Both the position numbers and the translations under genes were made by a program. This document shows, one piece after another, positions 18,075 through 26,294 of a stretch of DNA of 64,000 nucleotides. Within the stretch, counting starts at the first letter, position 1. Each line of letters starts with the position of its first letter. The notes beneath the pieces are model-generated. The model did no database searches and had not been told where the DNA came from. It saw only the letters and a list, made by a program, of their open reading frames with translations. Origin of the DNA: Prevotella sp. (GTDB lineage: Bacteria > Bacteroidota > Bacteroidia > Bacteroidales > Bacteroidaceae); assembly GCA_022773825.1 (NCBI GenBank), contig JALFOF010000105.1, forward strand, positions 1-64,000, written 5' to 3'.

Positions 18075-19823
18075 ATGATGGACTCTCAAGAGATGGCGCA
18101 GCAGCCGCAGGAAGTGGCTCAGGAGAAGCGCCTTTACACCTCCAAGGAGGAAGTAATCGCACGTTTGAAGGAGCTTTCAAACGGCGAAGAAGAACCTACG
18201 AAAACTGAATTAGAACATCTCAAGACCGCTTTCTACCACCTGCTGAACAATGAACGCGAAGCAGCACAGAAGGCATACCTTGACGCAGGCGGAGACCCTA
18301 TGCAGTACGCAGTGCTGCCTGACCCGCTGGAAGAGGAGTTCAAGGCGGAGATGAACATTATAAAGGAACGCCGACAGCAGGCTATACAGAAGCTGGAAGA
18401 AGAGAAGCAACGCAACCTGAAGCGCAAAAAAGAGATACTGGAGCGCATAAAGGAACTGACGACAACGCCAGAAGAAGCTGCTAACGCCTTTCAGGAAGTG
18501 AAGCAACTGCAACAGGAATGGCGTGAGATAAAGACGGTACCAGCGGAGAATGTCACAGAGCTGTGGAACACATACAAGCTCGTGCAGGAACAGTTCTATG
18601 ACCTCCTGAAGATGAATTTCGAAGCTCGCGAATACGATTTCAAGAAAAATCTTGAGATGAAGACGGCACTGTGCGAAGCCGCGGAGAAGCTGGCTGAGGA
18701 GGAAGACGTGATAAGTGCCTTCCACCAGTTGCAGGAACTGCACAACCAATACCGTGAGATAGGACCCGTGGCGAAAGAGCTTCGCGAGGAGATATGGACG
18801 CGCTTCAAGCAGGCAAGCACCGCGGTGAACCGCAAACACGCGGCACACTACGAGGCAATACGCACACAACAGGAAGAGAACCTCGCAAAGAAAACCGAGC
18901 TGTGCGAAAAGGTTGAGATGGTATCAACGGACGATTGCAAGACGGCAGCAGACTGGGAGGCGAAGAGTAAGGAGATAATCGCGATACAAGCGGAGTGGAA
19001 AGCCATCGGCTTCGCACCGAAAGCGATGAACGTTAAGATATTTGAACGCTTCCGCACAGCGTGCGACCAGTTCTTCACAGCTAAGAACGAGTACTTCTCC
19101 GAACTGCGGACAAGATTCCAAGAGAACATAAAGAAGAAGGAGGAACTGGTGCGTCAGGCACAGGCTTTGCAAGACAGCACGGACTGGAGACAGACCTCCG
19201 AGAAGCTGGTGCAACTGCAAAAGGACTGGAAGACCATAGGCATGGTGCCGAAAAAAGTCGGCGACACGCTATGGAAAGACTTCCTTTCCGCTTGCGATAA
19301 GTTCTTCGAAGCACGCAATGCAGCCAACGCCGGCGAGCGAAACGAACAGCAAGAGAACCTCAAGAAGAAGCTGGACGTGGTGGAAAGGATGAAGGCACTC
19401 ATCGAAGAAGAGGCTGACGACCTGCGCCAGAAGATACAGGCTCTGACGGAAGAATACAACTCCATCGGCCACGTACCGTTCAAAGAGAAAGACAAAGTGT
19501 ACGCCGCATACCGCGAAGCACTTGATGCTCTCTACAAGAAACTGAACAAGACACGCGCCGACCGCCGCCTCAACGCCTTCAAACAGGGAATGAAAGAAGT
19601 GGCAAAACGTGGCGAAAACGCCGTAGAAACAGAGCGTATGCGTATGCAACGCCGCTTTGAGGCGATGAAAGAAGAGCTTGCCAACTACGAGACGAACCTC
19701 AGCTTCCTCTCCGCAAGCAGCAAAAAAGGCAACTCACTGATAGACGAAATGAACCGAAAGGCTGAGAAGCTCCGCGACGAACTGGAGCTGATGAAGCAGA
19801 AAATAAAGGTTATCAAAGAATAA
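18075..19823 (+). CDS. DUF349 domain-containing protein
   Basis: 582 aa, highly charged coiled-coil; repeated W..IG.V/A.....W..F......F pattern (EWKAIGFAPKAMNVKIFERFRTACDQFF; DWKTIGMVPKKVGDTLWKDFLSACDKFFEARN). Confidence 0.88.
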   Translation: MMDSQEMAQQPQEVAQEKRLYTSKEEVIARLKELSNGEEEPTKTELEHLKTAFYHLLNNEREAAQKAYLDAGGDPMQYAVLPDPLEEEFKAEMNIIKERRQQAIQKLEEEKQRNLKRKKEILERIKELTTTPEEAANAFQEVKQLQQEWREIKTVPAENVTELWNTYKLVQEQFYDLLKMNFEAREYDFKKNLEMKTALCEAAEKLAEEEDVISAFHQLQELHNQYREIGPVAKELREEIWTRFKQASTAVNRKHAAHYEAIRTQQEENLAKKTELCEKVEMVSTDDCKTAADWEAKSKEIIAIQAEWKAIGFAPKAMNVKIFERFRTACDQFFTAKNEYFSELRTRFQENIKKKEELVRQAQALQDSTDWRQTSEKLVQLQKDWKTIGMVPKKVGDTLWKDFLSACDKFFEARNAANAGERNEQQENLKKKLDVVERMKALIEEEADDLRQKIQALTEEYNSIGHVPFKEKDKVYAAYREALDALYKKLNKTRADRRLNAFKQGMKEVAKRGENAVETERMRMQRRFEAMKEELANYETNLSFLSASSKKGNSLIDEMNRKAEKLRDELELMKQKIKVIKE

Positions 19824-19824
19824 A

Positions 19825-19871
19825 CACAGCGAAGGCTGGTTCCTATATGGAGCCAGCCTTCGCGTGTTTTT
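19825..19871 (+). terminator. Rho-independent terminator after the DUF349 gene
   Basis: GCGAAGGCTGGTTCCTATATGGAGCCAGCCTTCGCGTGTTTTT. Confidence 0.85.
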
Positions 19872-20050
19872 AGAGGTTTTAGGTTAGTAGGGGGGAGGTT
19901 TGGGGTTGGAGGTTGGAGGTTTTGGGTCTTTAGGTTTGTGCAAATCGACCTACAACCTTCAACCTACAACCAAGCGAAGCGCAACCTAAAGACCTACAAC
20001 CTCAAACCTAAAACCTCCCAACCTAAAACCTCCAACCTACTAACCTCCTA
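19872..20050. repeat. Variant inverted-repeat array (AGGTTTTAGGTTGG type)
   Basis: AGGTTTTAGGTTAG...GGAGGTTGGAGGTTTTGGG arm against CCTACAACC...CCTAAAACCTCCAACC arm, with central CAAGCGAAGCGCAACC. Confidence 0.85.
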
Positions 20051-20638
20051 CTCGTAAATCGCCGCCAACGTATCGCTGAGGGAAGCATCGCGCAGATTTA
20101 CCGCCACGATGGTGCCGTTTTCATCGCACAGGAAGTTCCAAGGGATGTACTGAACGCCATACAATGCCACCGCAGGACTGTCGAACCCCTGAAGGTCGCA
20201 GAGCTGGTTCCAAGCGTAACCATTATTCGTTACCGCCATATTCCACGCCAAAGGGTCGCCGTCAAGCGACACTCCGACCACGTCAAAGCCCTTGGAACGG
20301 TATTTCTCCCAATTCCTTTTCACGTTCGGCATCTCCATCATGCACGGGCGGCACCAACTCGCCCAGAAGTCCACCAGCACGTATTTCTTCTTGCCTTTGA
20401 CAGCCTTTCCGCCGATATAGTCACTCAAACGGTGCTTCAAGCCGTCCATACCTGTCATGCTGAAGTCCTTGAATTTAGTGCCAACGAGTGCCTGATAAGG
20501 GTCAGAAGGGTCGGGATTAGCCGCCTTTGCCACACTCTCCGCACTGCTTTTCTGCGCTGCCGGCTGCGCCTTCTTGCGCTGACCGCAGGCTGTAAGGCAC
20601 ATCATGGCGATAAGAACAAAAACAATTTTCCTTTTCAT
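20048..20638 (-). CDS. TlpA-like thioredoxin-fold lipoprotein (thiol:disulfide / AhpC-TSA type)
   Basis: Likely start MKRKIVFVLIAMMCLTACGQRKK (lipobox); FWASWCRPCMMEMPNVKRNWEKY contains CxxC (WCRPC). Confidence 0.9.
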   Translation of the reverse strand: MKRKIVFVLIAMMCLTACGQRKKAQPAAQKSSAESVAKAANPDPSDPYQALVGTKFKDFSMTGMDGLKHRLSDYIGGKAVKGKKKYVLVDFWASWCRPCMMEMPNVKRNWEKYRSKGFDVVGVSLDGDPLAWNMAVTNNGYAWNQLCDLQGFDSPAVALYGVQYIPWNFLCDENGTIVAVNLRDASLSDTLAAIYE

Positions 20639-20667
20639 ATCTCTGTTTCTTTTGGTTATCAATAATG

Positions 20668-21801
20668 CTATACCGTTATCTCCGCCGAGCCATAGCAACG
20701 GTGGTGGCACTCGTCGTAGATGACGCAGAACTGCCCTGGCGCCACGCCGTGTATGGGTTCGCGGGCATGGACTATATATCTTCCCCCTTCGTCGAGCTCC
20801 AATGTCGCTGGCAGATACTCGGGTGTGTGGCGTATTTTTATGCACACCTCCACGCTATCGCCCTGCTCCAGCAGCTGTTTCCCTGCCACAGGCTGCCGTC
20901 CCTCCTCCGCCTTCCACGGGTTGCAGGTAAGGAAGTGCATATCGTGCACGGGGAAATGCTGGCGGTATGCGGTCTTGGGGTCGTAGCCGTTTGAGACGAA
21001 GAGTATGTTCTTCTTTATGTTCTTCTTCACCGCAAACCACGGTCCGCCACCGAAACCGAGGCCGTGCCGCTGCCCTATGGTGTGAAACCACAGCCCTTTG
21101 TGCATACCAATCTTCTTGCCAGTGGCTATGTCTATCACCAGTCCGGGGTTCTCTCCGAGGTAGCGTCGCAGGTAATCGTTGTAGTTAACTTTACCCAAGA
21201 AGCATATTCCCTGCGAGTCCTTACGCCGCGCATTGACAAGGTGCTCGCGCTCGGCGATGGCCCTCACCTCCCCTTTCTGATGGTGACCGATGGGGAAAAA
21301 GCTCTTTTTCAGTTGCCAATCGTACAGCTGCGCAAGGAAATCCGTTTGGTCTTTCACCGGGTCAGGTGATGTAACGAGCCATTTTCTGCCCTCGCTGTCT
21401 ATCTCCGTCTGTGCGTAATGCCCCGTGGCAATGATGTCATACTCGTGTCCTCGCTTCTCGTGGAACGCGCCAAACTTTATCATTCTGTTGCACATCACGT
21501 CAGGATTGGGCGTGAACCCGCTCCTCACCTTGTCCATAGTGTAGCGCGTCACGTTGTCCCAGTACTCCCTGTGGCAGTCCACCACCTCCAGTTTCAACCC
21601 AAAACGGTGCGCCACGGCGGTAGCCATCTCAAGGTCTTCCTCCGAGGTGCAGTCCCATTCCTCTTCCTCCTCCGGTCCTATCTTGATGTAGAAGCAGTCC
21701 GGTTTCAGTCCCATGGCGCACAGTTCGTACACTGCCACCGATGAGTCCACGCCACCAGAGAGCAGCAGGGCAATCTTCTTGTCTGTCAGTTCTTCGGTCA
21801 T
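20668..21801 (-). CDS. mnmA: tRNA-specific 2-thiouridylase MnmA
   Basis: 377 aa; IALLLSGGVDSSVAVYEL (PP-loop), GHYAQTE, RKDSQGICFLGKVN, IGQRHGLGFGGGPWFAV. Confidence 0.94.
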   Translation of the reverse strand: MTEELTDKKIALLLSGGVDSSVAVYELCAMGLKPDCFYIKIGPEEEEEWDCTSEEDLEMATAVAHRFGLKLEVVDCHREYWDNVTRYTMDKVRSGFTPNPDVMCNRMIKFGAFHEKRGHEYDIIATGHYAQTEIDSEGRKWLVTSPDPVKDQTDFLAQLYDWQLKKSFFPIGHHQKGEVRAIAEREHLVNARRKDSQGICFLGKVNYNDYLRRYLGENPGLVIDIATGKKIGMHKGLWFHTIGQRHGLGFGGGPWFAVKKNIKKNILFVSNGYDPKTAYRQHFPVHDMHFLTCNPWKAEEGRQPVAGKQLLEQGDSVEVCIKIRHTPEYLPATLELDEGGRYIVHAREPIHGVAPGQFCVIYDECHHRCYGSAEITV

Positions 21802-21803
21802 TG

Positions 21804-21940
21804 GGGGTTGGTTGGTTGTTTAGTTGTTTAGTTGTTTGGTTGTTTGGTCGTTTGGTTCTTGCCTTGGGCAGGAAGCGTCACTGCGTGTCGAGCGGTTTGG
21901 CTGTTATGCAACATTTAACCAAACAACTAAACAACCAAAT
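21804..21940. repeat. Octamer inverted-repeat array 4
   Basis: TTTAGTTG/TTTGGTTG units, core GGCTGTTATGCAACATTTAACC, CAACTAAA/CAACCAAA units. Confidence 0.88.
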
Positions 21941-21948
21941 ATACCTTA

Positions 21949-23190
21949 TCAGAATTCCACCTTTCCGCCTCTCTTCTTACGTTCGTACAGGTCTGCTGTA
22001 GCGGTGAACATAGCGTCTCCGCTGGAGTTAAGAGCCGTCTCCACAGAGTCCTGTATCACGCCGATGATGAAGCCTACGGCCACCACCTGCATAGCGACAT
22101 CGTTGCTTATGCCGAACAATGCGCACGCCATCGGTATGAGAAGCAGCGAGCCTCCTGCCACTCCTGACGCTCCGCAAGCTCCGAGTGTTGCCATAAGGCT
22201 AAGCACGAGTGCGCTGCCCAGTGACACATCGATGCCCATGGTGTGGCAAGTTGCCAGCGTCATCACGGTTATTGTGATAGCGGCACCGTCCATATTGATT
22301 GTGCATCCCAGCGGTATGCTGACGGAATAGAAGTCCTCGTCCAGTCCCATACTCTTGCACAACGTCATGTTCACCGGTATGTTGGCGGCGGAAGAGCGCG
22401 TGAAGAATGCGCTGACAGCACTGCCCTTGAGGCATTTCCACACCAAAGGATAGGGGTTTCTGCGCAGCATTATGCCCGAGATGAGCGGGTTTATGCCGAG
22501 GGAAACGGTCAACATACAGCCTACGAGCAACACGATGAGCTTGCCGTAGGTAGTGAATATCTCCAGACCGCTCTCGCCTACGGAGGTATATACCAGTCCT
22601 AATATACCGAATGGTGCGCACTGTATAATCCAGTACACCACGAGCGTTATGGCATCTGCCGTCTCGTGCACTATCCTCATGCCGCTATCAGACGCCTTCT
22701 TCTTAAATGCTATACCTATTATAATAGCCCAGAAGAGTATGCTGAGGTAGCTTGCCGAGCCAACGGCGGTGAGAGGGTTGCTCATAAGGTCACGGGCGAG
22801 GTTGTTGAACACGTCCGCCAACTCTCCCGGCGCAGCGTTTTCCGCGCCCCCTACCCCGGCAAGTGTGAGCTTGAGGGGGAAGAGTTGGCTTGCCATAACT
22901 GCCACCACGGCGGCGAGCAGGGTGCTCGCCATATAGAGTATGATAACGGTGCGGAAGCGGCTGCCAAGCCCTTCACGAGCTTTCGCCACGGACGACACCA
23001 CGAGTACCGCCACGAGCACGGGGGCTATGGCCTTCAGCGCGCCCACGAAGAGCGTGCCGAGGATGGAGATGGCATTGATGCCAGGGCAAGTGAGGGCAAG
23101 GATGGAACCGATGATAATGGCGAAGAAGATGCGCGCCATGAGGTGAACGTCACGCCATGCCCTCGCTACAGTCTTTAGGATTTCAGTCAT
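21949..23190 (-). CDS. sstT: Serine/threonine transporter SstT (dicarboxylate/amino acid:cation symporter)
   Basis: 413 aa; FTRSSAANIPVNMTLCKSMGLDEDFYSVSIPLGCTINMDGAAITITVMTLA. Confidence 0.92.
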   Translation of the reverse strand: MTEILKTVARAWRDVHLMARIFFAIIIGSILALTCPGINAISILGTLFVGALKAIAPVLVAVLVVSSVAKAREGLGSRFRTVIILYMASTLLAAVVAVMASQLFPLKLTLAGVGGAENAAPGELADVFNNLARDLMSNPLTAVGSASYLSILFWAIIIGIAFKKKASDSGMRIVHETADAITLVVYWIIQCAPFGILGLVYTSVGESGLEIFTTYGKLIVLLVGCMLTVSLGINPLISGIMLRRNPYPLVWKCLKGSAVSAFFTRSSAANIPVNMTLCKSMGLDEDFYSVSIPLGCTINMDGAAITITVMTLATCHTMGIDVSLGSALVLSLMATLGACGASGVAGGSLLLIPMACALFGISNDVAMQVVAVGFIIGVIQDSVETALNSSGDAMFTATADLYERKKRGGKVEF

Positions 23191-23240
23191 TTGTAAAGTA
23201 GTTTATTTTGGTTAATAAAGATTTGTCATACGTCTACCGC

Positions 23241-23262
23241 CGCAATCGCCATGCTTTTGCAA
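23241..23262. repeat. Single family B 22-bp repeat unit
   Basis: CGCAATCGCCATGCTTTTGCAA. Confidence 0.55.
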
Positions 23263-23327
23263 CGTGCCACGGATGCTGCCCTTGCGCGGACAACAGGCAT
23301 CAGGCGGCAGAACAAGCAGTTTCCCGC

Positions 23328-23969
23328 TTATTGTTTCGTCAGCCTCATGCCCACCTTCATGCCGTCCATGGACTTCAGGAGCGACGTTACGGTAGCGAGT
23401 TGAGACACGTTGGAGCCAATACCCTCGAAGAAAGTCTTCAGCTTCGTAACGTCCATCACCACCACCAGCGTACCGTTGTCCAGCTGAGGGGTCATCTTGC
23501 AAGGGGTCTTCCTGCCCTTGAAGGTGAGCGTCACCTCCCTGTTGGCTATGGTATATGTGCCCGTTGCCACCTTCTTGCCAGCGCGTAACACGTAGAATGT
23601 CTTGTCAGCCTCAAACGTGATGGACATCTTTCCTTTATTGATGCCCACCTTGGTGAGGTACGTCTGCAACTTTGTCTCTATCTGCTTTGACACCACCGAG
23701 CTTGTCGCACTCTTGAGAGCGTTGCTGCTTGTGAACATCACCGCAGGCTCTTTGTACGCCCATGTCCCCACTATCTGGGTGGAGGTAGGTATGAGTTTGC
23801 TTGAAATGACGTTGGTGATGGTTGACAGCACGCCTCCATCACCGCTATTAGTGACGGCCTGCACCTTGGATGCCACGTCGCCGAGGATGTTACTTAACTG
23901 TGCATTTGCATTGCCCGCCATGGCGGTAAGTGCCATGACGAACATGGCTTTTAATAGATTCTTTTTCAT
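23328..23969 (-). CDS. DUF4923-family secreted protein
   Basis: 213 aa, signal peptide; QIVGTWAYKEPAVMFTS, CKMTPQLDNGTLVVVMDVTKLKTFFEGI resembles the Bacteroidales DUF4923 family (from memory). Confidence 0.75.
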   Translation of the reverse strand: MKKNLLKAMFVMALTAMAGNANAQLSNILGDVASKVQAVTNSGDGGVLSTITNVISSKLIPTSTQIVGTWAYKEPAVMFTSSNALKSATSSVVSKQIETKLQTYLTKVGINKGKMSITFEADKTFYVLRAGKKVATGTYTIANREVTLTFKGRKTPCKMTPQLDNGTLVVVMDVTKLKTFFEGIGSNVSQLATVTSLLKSMDGMKVGMRLTKQ

Positions 23970-24032
23970 TTTATGTGTTGGATCGTATATATTTCATTCT
24001 TTCTCCCCCCTATTATCGCAGCTTATCCCGAC

Positions 24033-24824
24033 TCACAGCACCTCCGCCACCATGTTGGTAAGCTGCACGAACTCCTCGTGAGTGAGCTGCTCGGGGCGTT
24101 TGGTGAGGAAGTCCTGCTGGAAGAACTCGGGCGTCACGCTGCTGCTATCGGTGAACATCTGCTTCAGACTCACGCGGAGCATCTTGCGCCGTTGGTTGAA
24201 GACCGTCTTCACGATGCGGCGGAACAGCTGCCAGTCGCAGCCGAGGTCGGTGCGCTGGTTGCGCGTCATTCTGATGACGGCGGACTTCACTTTCGGCGGT
24301 GGATTGAAGACATCTTCATCTACCGTGAACAGGTATTCGGTGTCATACCACGCTTGTATCAGCACCGAGAGGATGCCGTAGGCCTTTGTTCCGGGCTGGG
24401 AGGCGATGCGCAGAGCCACCTCTCGCTGTATCATGCCAGTGCAACAGGGTATCAAATCCTTGTTGTCGAGCATCTTGAAGAATATCTGCGAGGATATGTC
24501 GTAGGGGTAATTACCCGTCAACACGAACTGCCTTCCGCCGAAAACGGTGCCGAGGTCCATGCGCAGGAAGTCGTCGCCGATGATGCCGTCGCGCAGCTTT
24601 GGGTATGTTTCTTGCAGGTATGCCACTGACTCTCGGTCTATTTCCACGCACTTGAACTCCCTGTCCTTGGGGTAAAGGTACTGCGTCATCACTCCCATGC
24701 CGGGGCCTATCTCCAGCACGGGGATGCCGGGGCAGGCATCAACGGTGTCTGCTATGCGCCTTGCTATGCCGAGGTCAGTGAGGAAATGCTGCCCGAGGTT
24801 TTTCTTTGGACGTACTTGTTTCAT
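24033..24824 (-). CDS. rsmA: 16S rRNA (adenine1518-N6/adenine1519-N6)-dimethyltransferase
   Basis: 263 aa; VRPKKNLGQHFLTDLGIARRIADTV, VLEIGPGMGVMTQYL, LTGNYPYDISSQIFF. Confidence 0.96.
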   Translation of the reverse strand: MKQVRPKKNLGQHFLTDLGIARRIADTVDACPGIPVLEIGPGMGVMTQYLYPKDREFKCVEIDRESVAYLQETYPKLRDGIIGDDFLRMDLGTVFGGRQFVLTGNYPYDISSQIFFKMLDNKDLIPCCTGMIQREVALRIASQPGTKAYGILSVLIQAWYDTEYLFTVDEDVFNPPPKVKSAVIRMTRNQRTDLGCDWQLFRRIVKTVFNQRRKMLRVSLKQMFTDSSSVTPEFFQQDFLTKRPEQLTHEEFVQLTNMVAEVL

Positions 24825-24827
24825 TCT

Positions 24828-25049
24828 CGTTGTTTAGTTGTTTAGTTGTTTGGTTGTTTAGTTATTTAGTTGTTTGGTTATTGCCGTTGGCCGTTCGCAC
24901 GTTGTTACGCTTCTTGTTAAGGCAAGCGACCATAGGTCGAGCGGCCCTGGGCAAGAAGCGGCACAGCCGAGTGGTTTGATTGTTTGGTAGTTAGTGGTCT
25001 CCGCAATCAACCAAACAACTAAACAACCAAACAACTAAACAACCAAACT
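24828..25049. repeat. Octamer inverted-repeat array 5
   Basis: TTTAGTTG units on the left, CAACTAAA/CAACCAAA on the right, and a long GC-rich insert with GGCAAGCGACCATAGGTCGAGCGGCC. Confidence 0.85.
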
Positions 25050-25123
25050 CCCCCCAAACTGTCAACAAAGGTACAACTTATTTATGAAAAAACACCATAG
25101 TTTTGGAAAAAAACAACGCTTTG

Positions 25124-25155
25124 TTTGGTTATTTCGACTAATTACTGTAATTTTG
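25124..25155 (+). promoter_or_regulatory. Bacteroidetes-type promoter
   Basis: TTTG-N20-TAATTTTG upstream of the 25197 gene. Confidence 0.65.
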
Positions 25156-25196
25156 CGCTGCATTTGCAATCATTTTCCACACTCTGACACATAAAA

Positions 25197-26198
25197 ATGA
25201 AACGTCATATCCGCAAAATCCTCAACGTACTGCTGTCCATCTTCCTGGGCGGCGCGATACTGTACTGGATGTACCGCGGCTTTGACATCGACACGATGAA
25301 GAGCGTGCTGGAGCGCGACGTGAACTGGTGGTGGATGATTGCCTCTTTCCCTTTCGGCATACTGGCACAGATGTTCAGGGGCTGGCGTTGGAAGCAGGCA
25401 TTGGAGCCTCTTGGCGAGCAGCCCCGCACGAGTACGTGCATCAATGCCATCTTCATCTCCTACGCTGCATCACTCATTGTGCCGCGCATAGGCGAGTTCA
25501 CACGCTGCGGGGTGCTGGCGAAGAAGGAGGGAACGAGCTTCCCCAAGGCTTTGGGCACGGTGGTGACAGAGCGCGCGGTGGACTCGCTCATCATTCTGCT
25601 GATAACCATTGCGGTGCTGCTATTGCAGATGCCAATGTTCCTGTCCTTCTTTTCCAAGACGGGAACACGGCTCGACGACCTGACGCTACTGCTGGGCACA
25701 TTCTCCAAGGCGGGCTACATAGTGACGGCGGTATGCGGCATCGCCACGCTGGTATGCTTCTACATCTTCCGTAAGAAGTTAGCGTTCTACGACCGGATGA
25801 AGGCCACCGCCCGCGGACTGCGTGACGGAGTGCTGTCGCTGAGAAACGTGCGCAACGTGCCATTGTTCCTGTTTTACAGCATAGCAATATGGGTGGCATA
25901 CTTCCTCCACTACTACCTCACCTTCTTCTGCTTCGAGGCCACGTCGGGAATGAGCGTGACCTGCGCCTTGGTGACGTTCATAGTAGGCTCCATAGCCGTG
26001 CTGGTGCCCACGCCAAACGGTGCCGGCTCATGGCACTTCGCCGTGAAAACAATGCTGATACTGTACGGTGTGGCGGAGACACCGGCACTGTATTTCGTGC
26101 TCGTGGTACACAGCGTGCAGACGCTCCTCGTGGCTCTGCTCGGCATATACGGCTGGCTCATGGTGGCATTGGGAACGGAACGCTCCGTAAAAGCATAG
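25197..26198 (+). CDS. Lysylphosphatidylglycerol synthase TM-region / UPF0104 (flippase-like) membrane protein
   Basis: 333 aa, multi-TM; AASLIVPRIGEFTRCGVLAKKEGTSFPKALGTVVTERAVDSL, VPTPNGAGSWHFAVKTML. Confidence 0.9.
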   Translation: MKRHIRKILNVLLSIFLGGAILYWMYRGFDIDTMKSVLERDVNWWWMIASFPFGILAQMFRGWRWKQALEPLGEQPRTSTCINAIFISYAASLIVPRIGEFTRCGVLAKKEGTSFPKALGTVVTERAVDSLIILLITIAVLLLQMPMFLSFFSKTGTRLDDLTLLLGTFSKAGYIVTAVCGIATLVCFYIFRKKLAFYDRMKATARGLRDGVLSLRNVRNVPLFLFYSIAIWVAYFLHYYLTFFCFEATSGMSVTCALVTFIVGSIAVLVPTPNGAGSWHFAVKTMLILYGVAETPALYFVLVVHSVQTLLVALLGIYGWLMVALGTERSVKA

Positions 26199-26272
26199 CG
26201 ATTACACAGTAAAAGCATAGCGATTGCGCGGTAAAAGCATAGCGATTACAATGTAAAAGGATAGCGATTACT
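26187..26272. repeat. 22-bp-period repeat array (family B), 4 copies
   Basis: GTAAAAGCATAGCGATTACACAGTAAAAGCATAGCGATTGCGCGGTAAAAGCATAGCGATTACAATGTAAAAGGATAGCGATTAC. Confidence 0.95.
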
Positions 26273-26294
26273 TCAGAACCACACGTTCATACTT

